A stretch of 64,000 bases of DNA, taken from contig OZ005657.1 of NCBI GenBank assembly GCA_963930645.1, positions 53,594,653-53,658,652 on the forward strand, written 5' to 3'. The DNA is from Salticus scenicus (taxonomy: Eukaryota > Arthropoda > Arachnida > Araneae > Salticidae). The notes under the pieces were generated by a model. That model saw only the letters and a list, made by a program, of their open reading frames with translations. It did not search any database and was not told the DNA's origin. The position numbers were made by a program, and so were the translations under genes. Below, in pieces: positions 37,853-50,879 of this stretch (its first letter is position 1; each line of letters starts with the position of its first letter).

Positions 37853-38318
37853 AAAATAGTAAAAGTAATTTTTTTTTTACTTTTTTTTTTTGGATTAAGA
37901 GAAAAGTAAAAATTAAATAATTGGACAAAAAATAGTTTTTTATTTTTCTAAAATTTGACCTAAGAACAATATTTTCTCTACTCTTTTTATGGATCAGAAA
38001 AAGTTAAAATTAAATAAATAATTAGAAAAAAAAAAAAAAAAGGTGAAGGTTTCCTACTAAATTTAGACATTAAGTATATTATTTAAAAATAACGACGCTA
38101 AAACTCATTAACACGCAGTTTCAGCAGTTTATTTTTCTGAGAGGGGAGAAAAAAAAAAGAAGAAAAAAAAAAAAGATTGAAGTTTTCACGAATGCGGAAT
38201 GAAGTAGAATCAAGGGTTGCTTTGCGGTAGAGAGATTTTGGCGTTAGCTTCGAAAGCGCGCCAATCTGTCCTGTAGGCGCCAACACTTCGGAGATACGCC
38301 ACCGGCCCTGTGTGCATG

Positions 38319-39328
38319 TTAAACAGCAACTGGTGCTAATAATATAGAATGTTCCCGGAAAAAAGTTTTGTAATTGTTACAACATACTAGTTTACATTGT
38401 TTTAAGAATGATTTACTCACAGAAGAGTTGTCAAAAGAAAAAAGTTTTTTTTTCTTTTTTTATTATTTTTTATTTATTTTTATTAACACAAATTTTTAAT
38501 GATTATTTCGTACATTGTTTAATATTTACAAATTAATTTGAGTTAATGCTTTTGTAGCCTTCAGAATGAGTATAATTCACCTTTTATTCTTTCAATATGA
38601 CTCAAAACATTTTATTTTCGTCAGTGTGACTTAAAATCTCAGACAAATTGGATACTGCGACCTAAGTTTTTTAATTACTCTCCGACGGAAGTGAAACCTA
38701 AGAGAGAGACTGGAAATTCACAACAACTCCCTTTAAAAATAATTTAATTACTGTATTACTCATATAAATATATCATATTTGTGTAATTTTAACATTTTAC
38801 TTGATTAATCATATAAATGATAATTATGAATGATAGTTTTATAAATGAAATAGTATCTCAAATACTCAATTTGATAAATCAGACGTAAAAGTTACTTTTA
38901 TGAAATTTTAAGATTAAAATATATATTTGATTTTAAATAAATATGTATTTTAAAAAGTATTTTAATTTGATTTTAATGAATAGTAATAATAATAATAATG
39001 ATAATAATAATAATATATATATATATATATATACTATATTCTTTTTAATTATTATTTTAATAAATATTTTAATTTGAAACAAATTAAAATGAAAAATTAA
39101 CAGATATTTGAATTTTAAATTTTAATAGGTATTAAAATTTGAAACAAATTTAATTTTAATTTTAAAATTATAGCAGATATTTAAGTTAAATGAATTGTAA
39201 ATGTTTAATTAAATTATGAGTTAACATTAAAATGTTAATATTTACTAAGCGATTGAATAATGACACGCCTGTTCATGCAGATGAAGTCAAAGTTTATATC
39301 AGTTTAGCGACGCAACAAGGCTATAGGG

Positions 39329-39359
<31 letters not shown>

Positions 39360-39416
39360 GGGGGGGGGGGGGGGGGAGGGGTATACAGATGCAACCAGGT
39401 TGTTTTTCCCCAACCT
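38319..39416. other. AT-rich DNA with simple repeats
   Basis: Holds an AAT microsatellite (38985-39015), a TA tract (about 39014-39035) and an abrupt poly-T/poly-G junction at about 39333-39382. No gene is supported. Confidence 0.5.
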
Positions 39417-39655
39417 CCGTTTGGTCCATCAGCGGCCGAGCGCTTCTACGCACAAAGCTAGTAGACGTGAGGTCCTCGGTTCGATTCTAGGTTGAGCTCG
39501 TCGACCTAGCTATTCGGAGTTTTCCGTGGTTTTCTGTCAAACTTGAGTAAAGATGGGATAGGATCCCTTAAAAAGACCCCTCTCCTCCTCAGGCCTATTA
39601 ACTAACACCATAGTCAATCGGCCGTAATCCCCATAACCACAAATACTCTACTTAC
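39417..39655 (+). mobile_element. tRNA-derived SINE, best-preserved copy
   Basis: The head CAGCGGCCGAGCGCTTCTACGC (A box) is followed by CAAAGCTAGTAGACGTGAGG and an excellent B box, GGTTCGATTCT. Then come TCGTCGACCTAGCTATTCGG, GAGTTTTCCGTGGTTTTC, AACTTGAGTAAAGATGGGAT, and a tail with AGTCAATCGGCC. The head length and box order resemble a tRNA with a long variable arm. It starts just after a poly-G tract. Confidence 0.8.
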
Positions 39656-39656
39656 G

Positions 39657-39880
39657 GTGCATCTGGGAAAATCCCCTGAAAAGAGCTAAATTTCATGGAA
39701 TCACCGAAAAATGGCTAACAAAAAAATCGTTAAAGGAAAAATGGGTAATTTGCGAATTGCTACTCGCGAATTATACACTAAAAAATATCGAAAATCATGC
39801 TGTAGAGTAAAACTATGATTCGAAGTTGTTTCATCTTTGATATTGATGATAGATTATTTCACCGTCAGATAAAAATTTAT
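39657..39880 (+). repeat. Inverted-repeat arm, left
   Basis: Blocks GGTAATTTGCGAATTGCTA, GTAGAGTAAAACTATGATTCGA and GTCAGATAAAAA-TTATT occur here in order. They appear in mirrored order and complemented at 45795-45995. The two arms flank the composite repeat 40781-44223. Confidence 0.6.
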
Positions 39881-40780
39881 TCTTCTAAGTGGCTGAATAT
39901 TAGAATCATTCACAGATTTTAGAATCCTTTTCGGTCTTAAAGAAGAATATTAAGCTCTTATTTATTCCTTTATTTACATATTCAATATTTGAGAGATCTC
40001 AATAATTTTTTAAAAGAAACCATAATATTAAAATTAAAAAAAAATAAAAAGAGAAAAAAGAGTTGTAAACGGGGCGTGGTAGAATGGAGACTATTTTTAC
40101 TTTTTGGGCAGAGATTTCTAAAAGCATTAACGACTCACTCTTTTTTTTTCCCCAAAATAATTTCTTCAGTTTTTGTATTTACAGTATTTTTCTAGAATCA
40201 ATAGTTAAGTCAGTAATTTTTTTTTAAATATCAGAATTTTCTTTTTTGTTTTAAACAATTTTGCTGTTTTTTTTTTTTTTATCTCAGCGTTAAAATAGTA
40301 GTACATATACTTTTAAAAATTCATAAAAATGTTGGAAATTTTATTAGCTTCAACATGACATAAGAATCGGTATGTTTACATCGATTAGAAAGAGGCTAAT
40401 AGCCTCTTTATAAGTCGCGCATGCTAACGTGACGGAGAATTTTTCCGCCTTCCGCATGAATTTCTGTGAGACAAGTAGAAGTTGAATTTATTTTGATTTT
40501 ATACTTGTGTTGACATATTTTAATTATAATTAGTAAACGTATTTTTCATAATTTGTACATGTTTGTTTTGTGAATAATATCCTTTAATCAAAAAAAAAAT
40601 ATATATATATATATATTTTTATTATTATTATTATTATTTATTTTATTTTATTTTATTTTATTAGTATTAATAAATTTTATATTTTGTGAAATTAAGATTT
40701 TCACATATAAATCTAAGAACTTTGTGAAACTGAGATTTAAACATATTTGTCTTGGAAAATAGTGTCATTTACTCAATTTT
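39881..40780. other. AT-rich DNA without recognised gene
   Basis: Contains poly-T and TTA/TTTTA microsatellites (40268-40280, 40617-40662) and a short GC-richer stretch around 40380-40460. The small plus-strand frame at 39989-40195 is unconvincing. Confidence 0.45.
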
Positions 40781-43700
40781 TAACACTTTCCAACATGGTT
40801 GAAAAGTGTTTATGTCATGGGTTTGTCTGTCTGTCTGTCTGTCTGTCCGCGCTCTAACTCTCGTAAATATTTATGGAATTTCTTGAAACTGATATATGTT
40901 ATTCAAGTTCACATTTGGATGTTCCCTATTGAAAATGGAGTTCATACCTCTACTGGTTTGTGTACAGGGACACCCGAAAATATTTCAAAGCATTGTGTTC
41001 TATGAGAGGCATTTCCATAAACCATATTTTCATACCCTTACTGTACAAAAATCTTAACGAAGTTGAAATATGTTATACAAGTTCACTATCGGATGCTCCC
41101 TGTTGAAAATGGAGTTTATACTTCTATTAGTTTGTGTACAGGGACCCCCTAAAATATTTCAAAGCATTGTGTTCTATGAGAGGCATTTCTATAAACTATA
41201 TTTCCATACCCTTACTGTACACAAATCTTAATCAAATTGAAATATGTTATTCAAGTTCACTATCGGATGTTTCCTGTATAAAATGGAGTAAATACCGCCA
41301 CTGATTTGTGTACAGGGATACACAAAAGTATTTCAAAGCATTGCATTTTATGAGAGATATTTCTATAAACAAAATTTTAATAGCTTTACTTTGCACGAAG
41401 ATTTATGAAATTGAAATGTGTTATTTATAAGCACAAAAGAAAATGCTTTGCATAGAATATAGCATGATTAGAATTAGATTTACAGGGTAACACAAAAATA
41501 TTCGGTTGTATAAAGAGCTATTAATAAAAATTTGCTAAAAGTGTACTTTCGTTTACAATAAGCGTTTTTAACACTTTCTCACATTTTTAACACTTCCCAG
41601 CAAGGTTGAAAAGTGTTAATGACTTCGGTTTGTCTGGCTGGCTCTCCGCGCTCTAATTCCCGTAAATATTTGTGGAATTTCTTGAAACTGATATATGTTA
41701 TTCAAGTTCACTATCGGATGTTCCCTTTTGAAAATGGAGCTTATACCTTTACTGGTTTGTATACAGGGACACCCGAAAGTAGTTCAAAGCATTGTGTTCT
41801 ATGAGAGGTATTTCTATAAATCGTATTTTCATACCTTTACTGTACACATACCTTAATGAAATTAAAATATGTTATTCCAGTTCACTATCGGATGTTCTCT
41901 GTTGAAAATGGAGTTTATACCTCTACTGGTTTGTGTACAGGGGCACCCAAAAGTATTTCAAAGCATTGTGTTCTATGAGAGGTATTTCTATAAATCATAT
42001 TTTCATACCTTTACTGTAAACATATCTTAATGAAATTGAAATATGTTATTCAAGTTCACTATTGGATTTTTCCTGTATAAAATGGATTAAATACCAACTT
42101 TGCTTTATATGCAAGGACACTCAAAAATATTCTGAAGCATTGCGTTCTATGAGAGATATTTCTATAAATCAAATTTTAATAACTTTACTTTCCACGAAGT
42201 TTTAAGAAATTGAAATGCACAAAAGAATGATTTACATAGAAATAGCATGATTAGCACTAGATTTACAGGGTGACACAAAAATATTCTGTTATATTAAGAG
42301 CTATTATTAAAAAATTGCTAGAATTCTACTTTCGTTTACATTAAGCGTGTTTAAAATTTCCTAACATTTTTTTTAAACTGTGAATATGATATCAATTTGT
42401 GTATCTGTCCGTCTGTCCCTCTGTCTGTCTGCCCGCACTCTAACTTCCGTAAATATTTATGGAATTTTTTGAAACTGATATATGTTATTCAAGTTCACTA
42501 TCGGATGTTTCCTATTGAAAATGGAGTTTATACCTCTACTGGTCTGTGTACAGGGACACCCGAAAGTATTTCAAAGAATTGTGTTCTATGAGAGGTATTT
42601 CTATAAACCATATTTTCATACCTTTACTGTACAATATCTTCATGAAATTGAAATGTGTTATTCAAGTTCACTATTCGATGAACAAGTTCACTATATAAAA
42701 TAGATTACATACCACCTCTATTTTATGTACAGGGACACTCAAAATTACTCCAAAGCATTGCGTTCTTTGTGAGATATTTTTATAAATTAAATTCTAATAA
42801 CTTTACTTTTCACGAAGTTTTAGGAAATTGAAATATGTGATTTATATGCACAAAAGAATGCTTTGCATGGAATATAGCATGGTTACCATTAGATTTACAG
42901 GGTGACACAAAAATATTCAGTTATATTAAGAGCTATTAATAAAAAATTGCTAGAAGTGTACTTACGGGCGTTTTTGACACTTTCTATCATTTTTTTAGTG
43001 TAAATATAATTTCAATTTGTGTATATGTCTGATTGTTCTTCTGTCCGTCTGTCTGTCTCTCTGCCTGTTTTCTGCGCTCTAATTACCGTAAATATTTATG
43101 GAATTTCTTTAAACCGATATATTTTATTGCAGTTTACTATATGTTCCCTATTGAAAATAGAATGGATACCACTTCTGGTTTGTGTACAGGGACACCCAAA
43201 AGTATTCGAAAGCATTGTGTTCTATGAGAGGAGTTTCTATAAATCATATTTTAATACATTTAATGTATAGAAACTTTAATGAAATTTTAATATGTCATTC
43301 AATTCCCTGTCGGATGTTTCCTATGTAAAGTAGAGTACATTTCTAACTGGTTTGTGTACAGCGGCACTTGGAAGTACTCCAAAGCATTGTGTTGTATGAG
43401 ATTTATTTTTATATACCAAATTTTAATAATTTTATCTTCCACAAAGCTTAATGCAATTGAAATATATTACTCGTATGCACAAAAGAGTGTGTCTTCCATG
43501 TAATATAGTATGGTTAGCATTAGATTTACAGTGCCACACAAAAATAATCAGTTACATTAAGAGGTATTAATAAAAATTTACTGGAATTGCACTTTTGTTT
43601 ACATGAGCGTTTTAACATTTTCTTATAATTTTAGTGGGAATAAGATTTCATTTGTGCATCTGTCTGTGCGATTCTACCTTTCTATCTGTTTGTCTCCGGC

Positions 43701-44223
43701 TCCTATCATCCGTGAATATTTTGAGAATTTTTTAAAAATGATACACTCATGTTCCCTATGGAATATTCCCTATTTAAAGTCATTAGTAGGTCCTGTACAA
43801 CTAGTTTCTTTACAGGGACAACAACAACAACAATAAAAAAAAAGCTAATGTATTACGTTTTAGGACGGAATTTTTTAAAAGTTATATTTAAAAAACTTTC
43901 TACTACAAAAATCTTAAGAACATTGACATGTATTATTAATATTCTAAAATATTGTTTTGTATAGAATATGATATGATTAACTTTCAGATTTACAGGGCTA
44001 CAGTAAAATATTCAGAGAGTTTAAAAGCTGTAATTTTAATCTAACGGCTGCATTTTCTTTTGCGTTAAGCTTTTTTAACACTTTCCAAAATGCCTAAAAG
44101 TAATTTTAAAATCAATTAGTCTGTCTGTATGTTTTTCACTTCTTCTGTCTGCTGTGTGATAACGTAGGCAAAGAATATTAATAGTTATTCGATACAACAA
44201 TTGCGTACAGTTGGAAAGTGTTA
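40781..44223. mobile_element. Composite CTGT-rich repeat, second full copy
   Basis: The ends TAACACTTTCCAAC and GTTGGAAAGTGTTA are the same as at 8086-10491, and the terminal sequences agree closely out to ATGCGTACTGCATG beyond the right end. It is about 1 kb longer, with additional superunits starting near 41590 and 42355. Each superunit contains a CTGT tract and ~170-bp subunits with TTCAAGTTCACTATCGGATG. Small plus-strand open frames over each unit encode nearly the same peptide, reflecting the repetition. Confidence 0.82.
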
Positions 44224-44259
44224 CTAATCAATGCGTACTGCATGATTTTTCTTTCTTGT

Positions 44260-44359
44260 TAAGTATAAGAATTTTTTTTTTTTTTTTTTTTTTTTTTTAA
44301 GTGTTGATACATTTTATCTTTTGTGAAATTAAGCTTTTTTATGCTTTTGTGAAACTAAG

Positions 44360-44400
<41 letters not shown>

Positions 44401-45000
44401 ACGCAAAATTATTTTATGTGCATATGTTATCTGATAAAATTTGCTTTATAATGCAATTTTTTCCTTTAAACATCTAATTTTATCTTAGAAAATATTACAG
44501 TATGCACATTTTATGATAATATGTATGCGCCAGAATTCTGAACACACTATTAATTAATTTTTACATGCATGCAGTACTTTATTTGCATAATTAATGTAAT
44601 TACGATCATATAGAGCTTTGCTATCTGTCTGTGTACAAAACTTCTACAGACAATTGATCTATTAAATTATGGAGTCTTATCTTATTTATTTATTTTCATA
44701 ATTTTCCTCAACATTTCCATGCAATGCAGGTGAATAGCCCAATAAGACTTTGCAATTTTAATACAATGCTGTACAAAGCATCACCAATTTATGATAACCG
44801 CAGTATTTCATACAGACAGATTTGCAGCTGAGGAATATAATTTAGATTATATTATTTGGAGCGATCACTTTAACACTAGTAATTGTTTTCAATACCTTTT
44901 TCACACCTCTATTTCCCTTTTTACATTTAATTTTCAAAACCCAATCAGTATCTTTATTTCCAAGCCATGTTAAATGTATTCGAAGATTCTTGCATAAAAC
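44260..45000. other. AT-rich DNA without recognised gene
   Basis: A poly-T run (44271-44298) and a TTA microsatellite (44362-44399) are followed by unclassified AT-rich sequence. The plus-strand frame at 44791-44973 has mixed composition but no recognisable family. Confidence 0.45.
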
Positions 45001-45179
45001 ATGTCTGGTTTTATGCAGTTATACTTAATAGAGGCTGAGATATAATCTTTCTTAAAAAAGGAAAAATCGCAATACAACAACGCCCCCTGTTGAATGATTT
45101 GCACCAAAAGTTGATAAGCACTAATTTATGTAAGGATACATTCACAGACATATGAGCATTTTCTAATTTTCTAAAAATG

Positions 45180-45745
45180 ATCAATCGTTTGGTCAAATTC
45201 ATTTCTCTTAACATTGAATATAATATGTTCTGTACTAGAAATTTATGAAAACATACAGATGATGGGGAACTGAGCAGAGTCAACCTATGCCAACTAGTTA
45301 AAGGGTTAGTTTCATCATAAAGATTTCCGACCCCTTTAAAAATATCATTTGTGATACTGGCTTGAACATCATCGATCGCAAATATTTTAATTTGAAAATT
45401 TCTTAAGTTATTTTAAATTTAAGATTTTATCAATGTAGCAAAATTGAGCGGTATTCTACATAAACTTGCATTTTGGGGATTGTCATTGGAAATACTATGA
45501 GATTGCAAGAAAACTAAACTACAAAAATGATCCACAAAAATAAATTAATAGATTAGAAAAAGTTAAATGTATCGAACTGAACGGTGGGTAGCCTATTTGG
45601 TGGGTCATTTTAGTCTGTCACTATGCTGAGCGAATGGTCAAATTCATTTCGCTTAACACGAATATAGAATGTCACGTATTAGAACTTTGTGAGAACTTAT
45701 ATACTATGATGGGGAACTGAACAGAATGAACCTATACTAACTAGT
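45180..45745. repeat. Degenerate tandem duplication, period ~447 bp
   Basis: GGTCAAATTCATTTCTCTTAACA (about 45190) through GATGGGGAACTGAGCAGAGT and CCAACTAGTT recurs as GGTCAAATTCATTTCGCTTAACA (about 45637) through GATGGGGAACTGAACAGAAT and CTAACTAGTT. The copies are diverged. Confidence 0.7.
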
Positions 45746-45794
45746 TTTCCTGAGTACAATGGTGAGAAAGGGACAAAATTGCTCTATTTACTAC

Positions 45795-45995
45795 CTCACA
45801 GTAATAATTTTTTATCTGACAATCAAATATGATATCGATATCAAAGGGGAATTAATCTCGAATCATAGTTTTACTCTATAATAAATGTTTGACATTTTTA
45901 ATATAGGATTCGCAATTAGCAATTCGCAAATTACCTGGTTTTCCGTTACACATTTTTCCGATATCCATTTCATGATATCAGCTTTCTGAAATACC
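45795..45995 (-). repeat. Inverted-repeat arm, right
   Basis: Complement of the 39657-39880 arm: TTTTTTATCTGACAATC, CGAATCATAGTTTTACTCTA, then TTAGCAATTCGCAAATTACC. The distance between the outer edges is about 6.3 kb. No target duplication was found. Confidence 0.6.
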
Positions 45996-46418
45996 CAATA
46001 AGAAAATTAGACGAATTGGTTAAAAAAGCATGTAAATAAATTTTATATTCTTTGCCGAAAGGTGGGGGGGGGGGGGGAAAAGACAAAATAAATTTAAATA
46101 TTTACAAAATTAACCGAAGAATTCACATTATGTAAAATATTTATTTATCACTCATTTAAAGTTGCCGTTTTCACTAGTGAAGAGTATATTTATTTATAAA
46201 CATGTTCATAAGGAAAACCTAATTTGTATTAATTAGATAATTTTGCAATAAAAGCATTGAATAACTCCTGTACAGAAAGATATAGAATAAGATATCAGTA
46301 CAACTCTTTATCGGGAGAAAAGGGCAGCGACGAGAGCAGCATGAAAGCAGCAACGCACGCATTGTTGTTGCTTTCATGGTACACTCAAACTTATTTTTTT
46401 TTCCAATGATAAAACGTT

Positions 46419-47173
46419 ATGTTTAAATATTTCGATTTGAAAAAATTGCCATGTATTTCGGTTTTTTGGTTTATATTTGCATACATTGGGTTGGATTTTA
46501 GTTCAAGCAGCACTGAAGCTGAAATTCAGGTCCATATAAATGCATCGGAAGATGTACAAAATATTTTCGAAATGAAGGACATAGATGTTCAATTTATTAT
46601 ATATTATTTACAGAAGGGTTTGCTATTAAAATGTAATGTTTAAAGATTGTGACGAATTTGATTAAAATATCGTTCGGTAACTTTTAAAACTGCGAAATGG
46701 TGTTTCTTTATACTTTCTTTTATAACACACTCTTTATTTCTGTTTTATGCACATAATAATTTATTTCGCTAAATGTTAATTACAAAATTATCTCTTTTTG
46801 TCTAAACAATTAAAATACTGTCAAAAATATCTTTCTTTCTTTAATTAATTTAACACAAGCAAAAAAAAAAAGAAAAAAAAAAAAAAAAAAAAAAAAATCC
46901 TTTTATGTTCTTCTCATTCGGAAACTAAATGCTTCCAAGATATATTTCTAAATTACAGTGTATAATGTTACAAAAGGTTCTGAGGAATTCCATATGCACT
47001 GTTCTATGGATAATAGCTTTCTGTTTGTAAAGTGCACCAAAACCAGATGTTCAGGGGATCAGGTTCATTTAATAATCATTACACTTCACGCTCAAAAAGA
47101 TTCGATGGGTGGTCAAAGACACACAGCGGCCAGCAATAGGGTGATACTTTCAAAAAGGAATGGGGGAATTTGA
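46419..47173 (+). CDS. Hypothetical two-exon gene for a small secreted protein, copy 1
   Basis: Exon 1 (46419-46632) starts with ATG and encodes a basic N-terminus followed by a hydrophobic signal-like stretch (ISVFWFIFAYIGLDF), then an acidic region with the N-glycosylation sequon NAS. It ends at T|GTAATG. Exon 2 (46959-47173) follows an acceptor AAATTACAG|TG and encodes a second sequon, NVT, and three cysteines (HCS, KCT, RCS) before a TGA. Joining the two keeps the reading frame (phase 1) and gives about 142 residues. No family is recognised. The 3' end is uncertain: a third exon after GTTGCAG at 47257 is possible. Secretion is inferred from the hydrophobic leader. A chance pair of open frames cannot be excluded. 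Confidence 0.35.
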
Positions 47174-47345
47174 CAGGAAGCTGTCCTCCTTGAAAAATTA
47201 TCTACTCCATTGTGTGTCCTGTGCCGCGGGCACTGCAACTTTGTTTATCTGTTGCAGGGTGGTATACAGAGAAACGAAATTGACTATTTCTTTTTGTGTT
47301 GGAGTCTACTAATTATCAATAAAACAAAGCATTTGCGTTCTCCTT

Positions 47346-47382
<37 letters not shown>

Positions 47383-48659
47383 ATTACAAAATTTAGATAT
47401 GTTTCAGGGTAAATAAAACACTTTTTATATGATAAAAAATAATTTTTATTTTTATTTTATTTTTATTATTATTATAATTTTAATAGAGGTGAGAAGTATT
47501 TCTTCCATACAAAATAAGCTAAATGTAAGTGGTTTTCGTTTTCTTTCTTTCACAACTGCAACAATTTATTGAGAAAAAGTAAATAACATTTTATTCATGG
47601 TATAAAACGGATAAAAAAATTGTAGTACAATTAAAAAGGTAAAATAATAATAATAATAAATAAATAAATGAAAATTGAATTAATTTTACAAAATTAAATT
47701 CTTTAAATAAAATTTAATTTTGAAAAATGAATTTATAAAATTTTTTGTGACAGAATTTTAATTTTGTTCTTTTTTTCGTAACTTTAATATGATATAATAT
47801 AATAGTTATCTTTTCAATAAAATGTACAAAAAGCCTAAACAAAAATTGATTTTTTGCCTTAAAATATAAAGTTGCGTCTTTTAATTTAAATAAAAGCTCA
47901 TTCACTGTTACTGTATATTTTTAGTTCACATCATACTATAGGTATGGGGAACTTAGGTATTCGAAAAAAAATTCTGTCGCAGTTTTTGACGGTTTTACAG
48001 GCTTTGAAGTGTTAGAAATTCGAAAATCACAAAATCGGTATGAAATCCGTCATTAGGGGTGTCAGATTGTGTGTTACTTTGTTAGTCTGTGTAAAATTAT
48101 CTCATGAAGTAAACACTTAGGATCAGTTATTACTTATGATAGTAGCGAGAACTCTATTTAATTCTAACAATCTAATTTGAAAATATCGCAAGTTATTAGA
48201 AATTTACGACTTTCTTAACATGAAAGAACAGGGCAAAACTTCGCATAATCTTGTGTTAATATTATTTACTAGTATCGCCCAGTGTTCAAAACTCGACCAC
48301 TTTTTTTGCAAATCAAGACAAAGCAAAGTTATTGCCTTGTAATCAGAATTAAACTGCAACATAGCTGCGGCAATTGTTTGTCGATATCCACTCAAATTGA
48401 ATCAGCAGAGTTTTACTTAATATATTTCTCTAAGTTTGGTACACTGTAGATGTTGAGCTTTCCCTGAAATGAGAGGAAATCGCAGCATGGAAGCACACTT
48501 TGTTGGGTGATATAGCCCAAAGTTAATCGGCACCCTATCAAACCAAGGTCCAACCAATATCAAATTTTGTTAAATTATTTTCATTGATTCGTAAAGCACA
48601 GTGTTTAAATTAAAAAAGACAGATGTTCTCTAAAACAGTCGAACTAAGTTCGGGAAATC

Positions 48660-49015
48660 TCAAAACGTGTAACTTTATCGGAAACAGAAAATCTAAAATT
48701 TTACTTATTCTTATACTTTCTTCTAATATATGCAGAGGATCGAATACAAAGTCCAGTTTTTTAAGATAAGTAGTCAATTTAAGTTAATTGAAATGCAAGG
48801 AAATCTCAAAACGTGTAAATTCATCGAAAACCCCAAATCGAAATTTTTTCTGTATCTTCTAATTTCTTATAATACATGAAAAAGCTAAAATTCCCTTTTT
48901 TTAAATAAGTAGTAAATTTCAGTTAATTGAAATGCAAGGAAATCTCAAAACGTGTAAATTCATCGAAAACCGGAAATCAAAATTTTTTCCAAATTTTATA
49001 CTTTCTTCTTATATA
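48660..49015 (+). repeat. Three ~125-bp tandem units with GGAAATCTCAAAACGTGTAA
   Basis: GGGAAATCTCAAAACGTGTAA occurs near 48653, 48798 and 48938. It is followed each time by ATCGGAAAC/ATCGAAAACC and a TTTCTTMTAATATATGCAG-like stretch. The same three units occur in the second duplicate near 52151-52510. The phrase CTCAAAACGTGTAAAT also belongs to the ~1.1-kb interspersed repeat family (for example 37764), so this may be a derived fragment. Confidence 0.65.
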
Positions 49016-49172
49016 TGCAGAAAATAAAAACATGCATAGTAATAATGCATAATAATAAAAACTTAAAATTAAATATATAAATAAATAAATAAATAAATAT
49101 TCAATTTTAGTTAATTGGAATGCATTATGTTTTCGTTTAAAAATATGTCTTTAAATTAGAGCTGACATAAAT

Positions 49173-49216
<44 letters not shown>

Positions 49217-49646
49217 AGAAGAAGAAGAAGAAGAGGGAAAAAAAAAGAAATATTTCAAAATTTAAGAGTGATGAATAATTTTACTTTTACTTCTTTCCAT
49301 TATAAAATGGAATAGTCTTATAGCTACAGTCAATAGTTTCAAGTATACATAATTTAGTGTCAAGTTATTAAGATAAATATAAATATTGCATAATATAATT
49401 ATTAATACAATATAAATATATAAATGGTATCATAATATAAATAGTAATATAATTTCTTAATAAAGTATTAAACGGAGTGTACAAGAATGAAATACACATG
49501 TAAACACATAAAATTAAATTAAATTGTTCAAATAATAAGCTTAATTTTTACCGCGACTATTATAAGTAATAGAAAGATTTTCATAATTTATGAGTAATAC
49601 TGATTTTACTTTCTTGCTTTTACTGTAATAAGGTCGACGAATGGGA

Positions 49647-50846
49647 TATCACTCATTTAAAGTTGCCGTTTTCACTAGTGAAGAGTATATTTATTTATAA
49701 ACATGTTCATAAGGAAAACCTAATTTGTATTAATTAGATAATTTTGCAATAAAAGCATTGAATAACTCCTGTACAGAAAGATATAGAATAAGATATCAGT
49801 ACAACTCTTTATCGGGAGAAAAGGGCAGCGACGAGAGCAGCATGAAAGCAGCAACGCACGCATTGTTGTTGCTTTCATGGTACACTCAAACTTATTTTTT
49901 TTTCCAATGATAAAACGTTATGTTTAAATATTTCGATTTGAAAAAATTGCCATGTATTTCGGTTTTTTGGTTTATATTTGCATACATTGGGTTGGATTTT
50001 AGTTCAAGCAGCACTGAAGCTGAAATTCAGGTCCATATAAATGCATCGGAAGATGTACAAAATATTTTCGAAATGAAGGACATAGATGTTCAATTTATTA
50101 TATATTATTTACAGAAGGGTTTGCTATTAAAATGTAATGTTTAAAGATTGTGACGAATTTGATTAAAATATCGTTCGGTAACTTTTAAAACTGCGAAATG
50201 GTGTTTCTTTATACTTTCTTTTATAACACACTCTTTATTTCTGTTTTATGCACATAATAATTTATTTCGCTAAATGTTAATTACAAAATTATCTCTTTTT
50301 GTCTAAACAATTAAAATACTGTCAAAAATATCTTTCTTTCTTTAATTAATTTAACACAAGCAAAAAAAAAAAGAAAAAAAAAAAAAAAAAAAAAAAAATC
50401 CTTTTATGTTCTTCTCATTCGGAAACTAAATGCTTCCAAGATATATTTCTAAATTACAGTGTATAATGTTACAAAAGGTTCTGAGGAATTCCATATGCAC
50501 TGTTCTATGGATAATAGCTTTCTGTTTGTAAAGTGCACCAAAACCAGATGTTCAGGGGATCAGGTTCATTTAATAATCATTACACTTCACGCTCAAAAAG
50601 ATTCGATGGGTGGTCAAAGACACACAGCGGCCAGCAATAGGGTGATACTTTCAAAAAGGAATGGGGGAATTTGACAGGAAGCTGTCCTCCTTGAAAAATT
50701 ATCTACTCCATTGTGTGTCCTGTGCCGCGGGCACTGCAACTTTGTTTATCTGTTGCAGGGTGGTATACAGAGAAACGAAATTGACTATTTCTTTTTGTGT
50801 TGGAGTCTACTAATTATCAATAAAACAAAGCATTTGCGTTCTCCTT

Positions 50847-50879
<33 letters not shown>

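Larger units (their letters stand above)
33023..38318. mobile_element. 5280-bp hAT-type element with 8-bp target duplication
   Basis: The element proper is 33031-38310. It starts CAGGGCCGGTG and ends CACCGGCCCTG, with TGTGCATG directly outside both ends (33023-33030 and 38311-38318). A C-A-G...C-T-G end and an 8-bp duplication are hAT hallmarks. Subterminal sequence is also inverted: CGTATCTCCGAAGTGTTGGC and GCCTACAGGACA occur near 33112 and, complemented, near 38270. The left side has an extra G-rich stretch (about 33042-33110) between the TIR and this block. No hAT transposase frame is seen. The interior includes younger insertions (the ~1-kb repeat at 36823-37852 and a SINE fragment at 35960). 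Confidence 0.85.
46146..49646 (+). repeat. 3.5-kb tandem duplication, copy 1
   Basis: The unit runs from ATCACTCATTTAAAGTTGCC to GGTCGACGAATGGGA and is followed at once by the second copy. Every open frame in it recurs 3501 or 3498 bases later with the same translation. The differences I could find are lengths of poly-A and dinucleotide runs. The right edge lies inside a SINE whose remaining head is present only after copy 2. Confidence 0.93.
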
